DNA of 7,066 nt from Micavibrio sp. (GTDB lineage Bacteria; Pseudomonadota; Alphaproteobacteria; Micavibrionales; Micavibrionaceae). The notes below the pieces were generated by a model. It saw only the letters and a list, made by a program, of their open reading frames with translations, was not told the origin of the DNA and made no database searches. Position numbers and translations under genes: made by a program. Shown one piece after another: positions 6,874-7,066 of this stretch; the first letter of the stretch is position 1, and each line of letters opens with the position of its first letter. The DNA is taken from contig JALTZE010000019.1 of NCBI GenBank assembly GCA_027051315.1, forward strand, positions 1-7,066, read 5' to 3'.

Positions 6874-7066
6874 ATGAGTAACACCACAAAAAATGCCACT
6901 TCATATACTTATTATGATATTTTGCAAATACCGCACTATGCTAAAAATCATGAAATAAAAAAGGCATATTTAAATCTTGTAAAAAAATGCCACCCTGATC
7001 TTTTTGTAAATCGTTCACCAAAAGAGAAAAGATTAGCTGAGCTTAGATTCAAATTAATAAATGAGG
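6874..7066 (+). CDS. J-domain protein, N-terminal part (3' end outside window)
   Basis: The frame from ATG 6874 runs open to the window end (64 complete codons). It encodes a J domain, the module that stimulates Hsp70 ATP hydrolysis. Helix I is YYDIL (13-17), helix II EIKKAYLNLVKKC (27-39), the catalytic HPD tripeptide lies at 40-42 (followed by LF), and helix III is around RLAELRFKLINE (53-64). Class I DnaJ normally starts with a few residues then YYEvLGV and has HPDrN; here a 10-residue polar extension, DILQIP and HPDLF are more like small class III J proteins. The Gly/Phe and zinc-finger regions lie beyond the window, so true dnaJ cannot be fully excluded. GGTAAG (6863-6868) is a possible ribosome binding site. 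It lies 89 nt after dnaK, beyond the hairpin, and is a plausible partner of that DnaK. Confidence 0.85.
   Translation, partial: MSNTTKNATSYTYYDILQIPHYAKNHEIKKAYLNLVKKCHPDLFVNRSPKEKRLAELRFKLINE

Noticed and set aside
1..7066. CRISPR array, tRNA or rRNA gene, insertion sequence, phage or toxin-antitoxin genes
   Set aside because: I saw no regularly spaced direct repeats, no tRNA cloverleaf or rRNA segments, no transposase or recombinase motifs, and no paired small genes; the window is nearly filled by housekeeping genes.

Overview
The window is AT-rich bacterial chromosome, densely packed with housekeeping genes. It reads as a stress-response and nucleotide/RNA quality-control locus from an alphaproteobacterium. 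The main clue is gene order: rph-rdgB-hemW on the minus strand, divergent from grpE on the plus strand, is a neighbourhood I know from alphaproteobacteria. The start of RdgB (MRKFKGNEIVLATHNQGK) and the DnaK and GrpE sequences fit as well. The AT bias suggests a reduced or host-associated lineage, such as a Rickettsiales/Holosporales-like or gut uncultured alphaproteobacterium. That placement is inference.

Layout. (1) Positions 1-444 (+) hold the 3' end of a gene for an unrecognised protein, possibly envelope-associated; it overlaps the end of hemW tail to tail by 15 nt. (2) Positions 430-2909 (-) hold a tight operon read rph, rdgB, hemW, with a good sigma70-type promoter upstream of rph. (3) The divergent intergenic region at 2910-3098 carries both promoters and an 8-bp inverted repeat. 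(4) Positions 3099-3926 (+) encode a signal-peptide protein of unknown function, in the place where the heat-shock repressor gene hrcA is usually found in this arrangement. (5) grpE (3948-4643) follows 21 nt later and is probably co-transcribed with it. (6) A 179-nt leader with two inverted repeats and a weak heat-shock-type promoter candidate precedes dnaK (4823-6784). (7) A hairpin with an eight-T loop separates dnaK from the start of a J-domain gene (6874 to the window end, cut off), which does not look like canonical DnaJ at its N-terminus.

How the genes work together. DnaK (Hsp70), GrpE (nucleotide exchange factor) and a J-domain partner form a chaperone cycle. RNase PH trims RNA 3' ends, RdgB removes non-canonical purine triphosphates, and HemW is a heme-binding radical-SAM protein. 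No CIRCE operator is visible, which agrees with the absence of hrcA here. No mobile element, CRISPR array, tRNA or rRNA was seen. I found no clear new system; the most novel items are the secreted protein inserted between rph and grpE and the non-canonical J-domain gene after dnaK.
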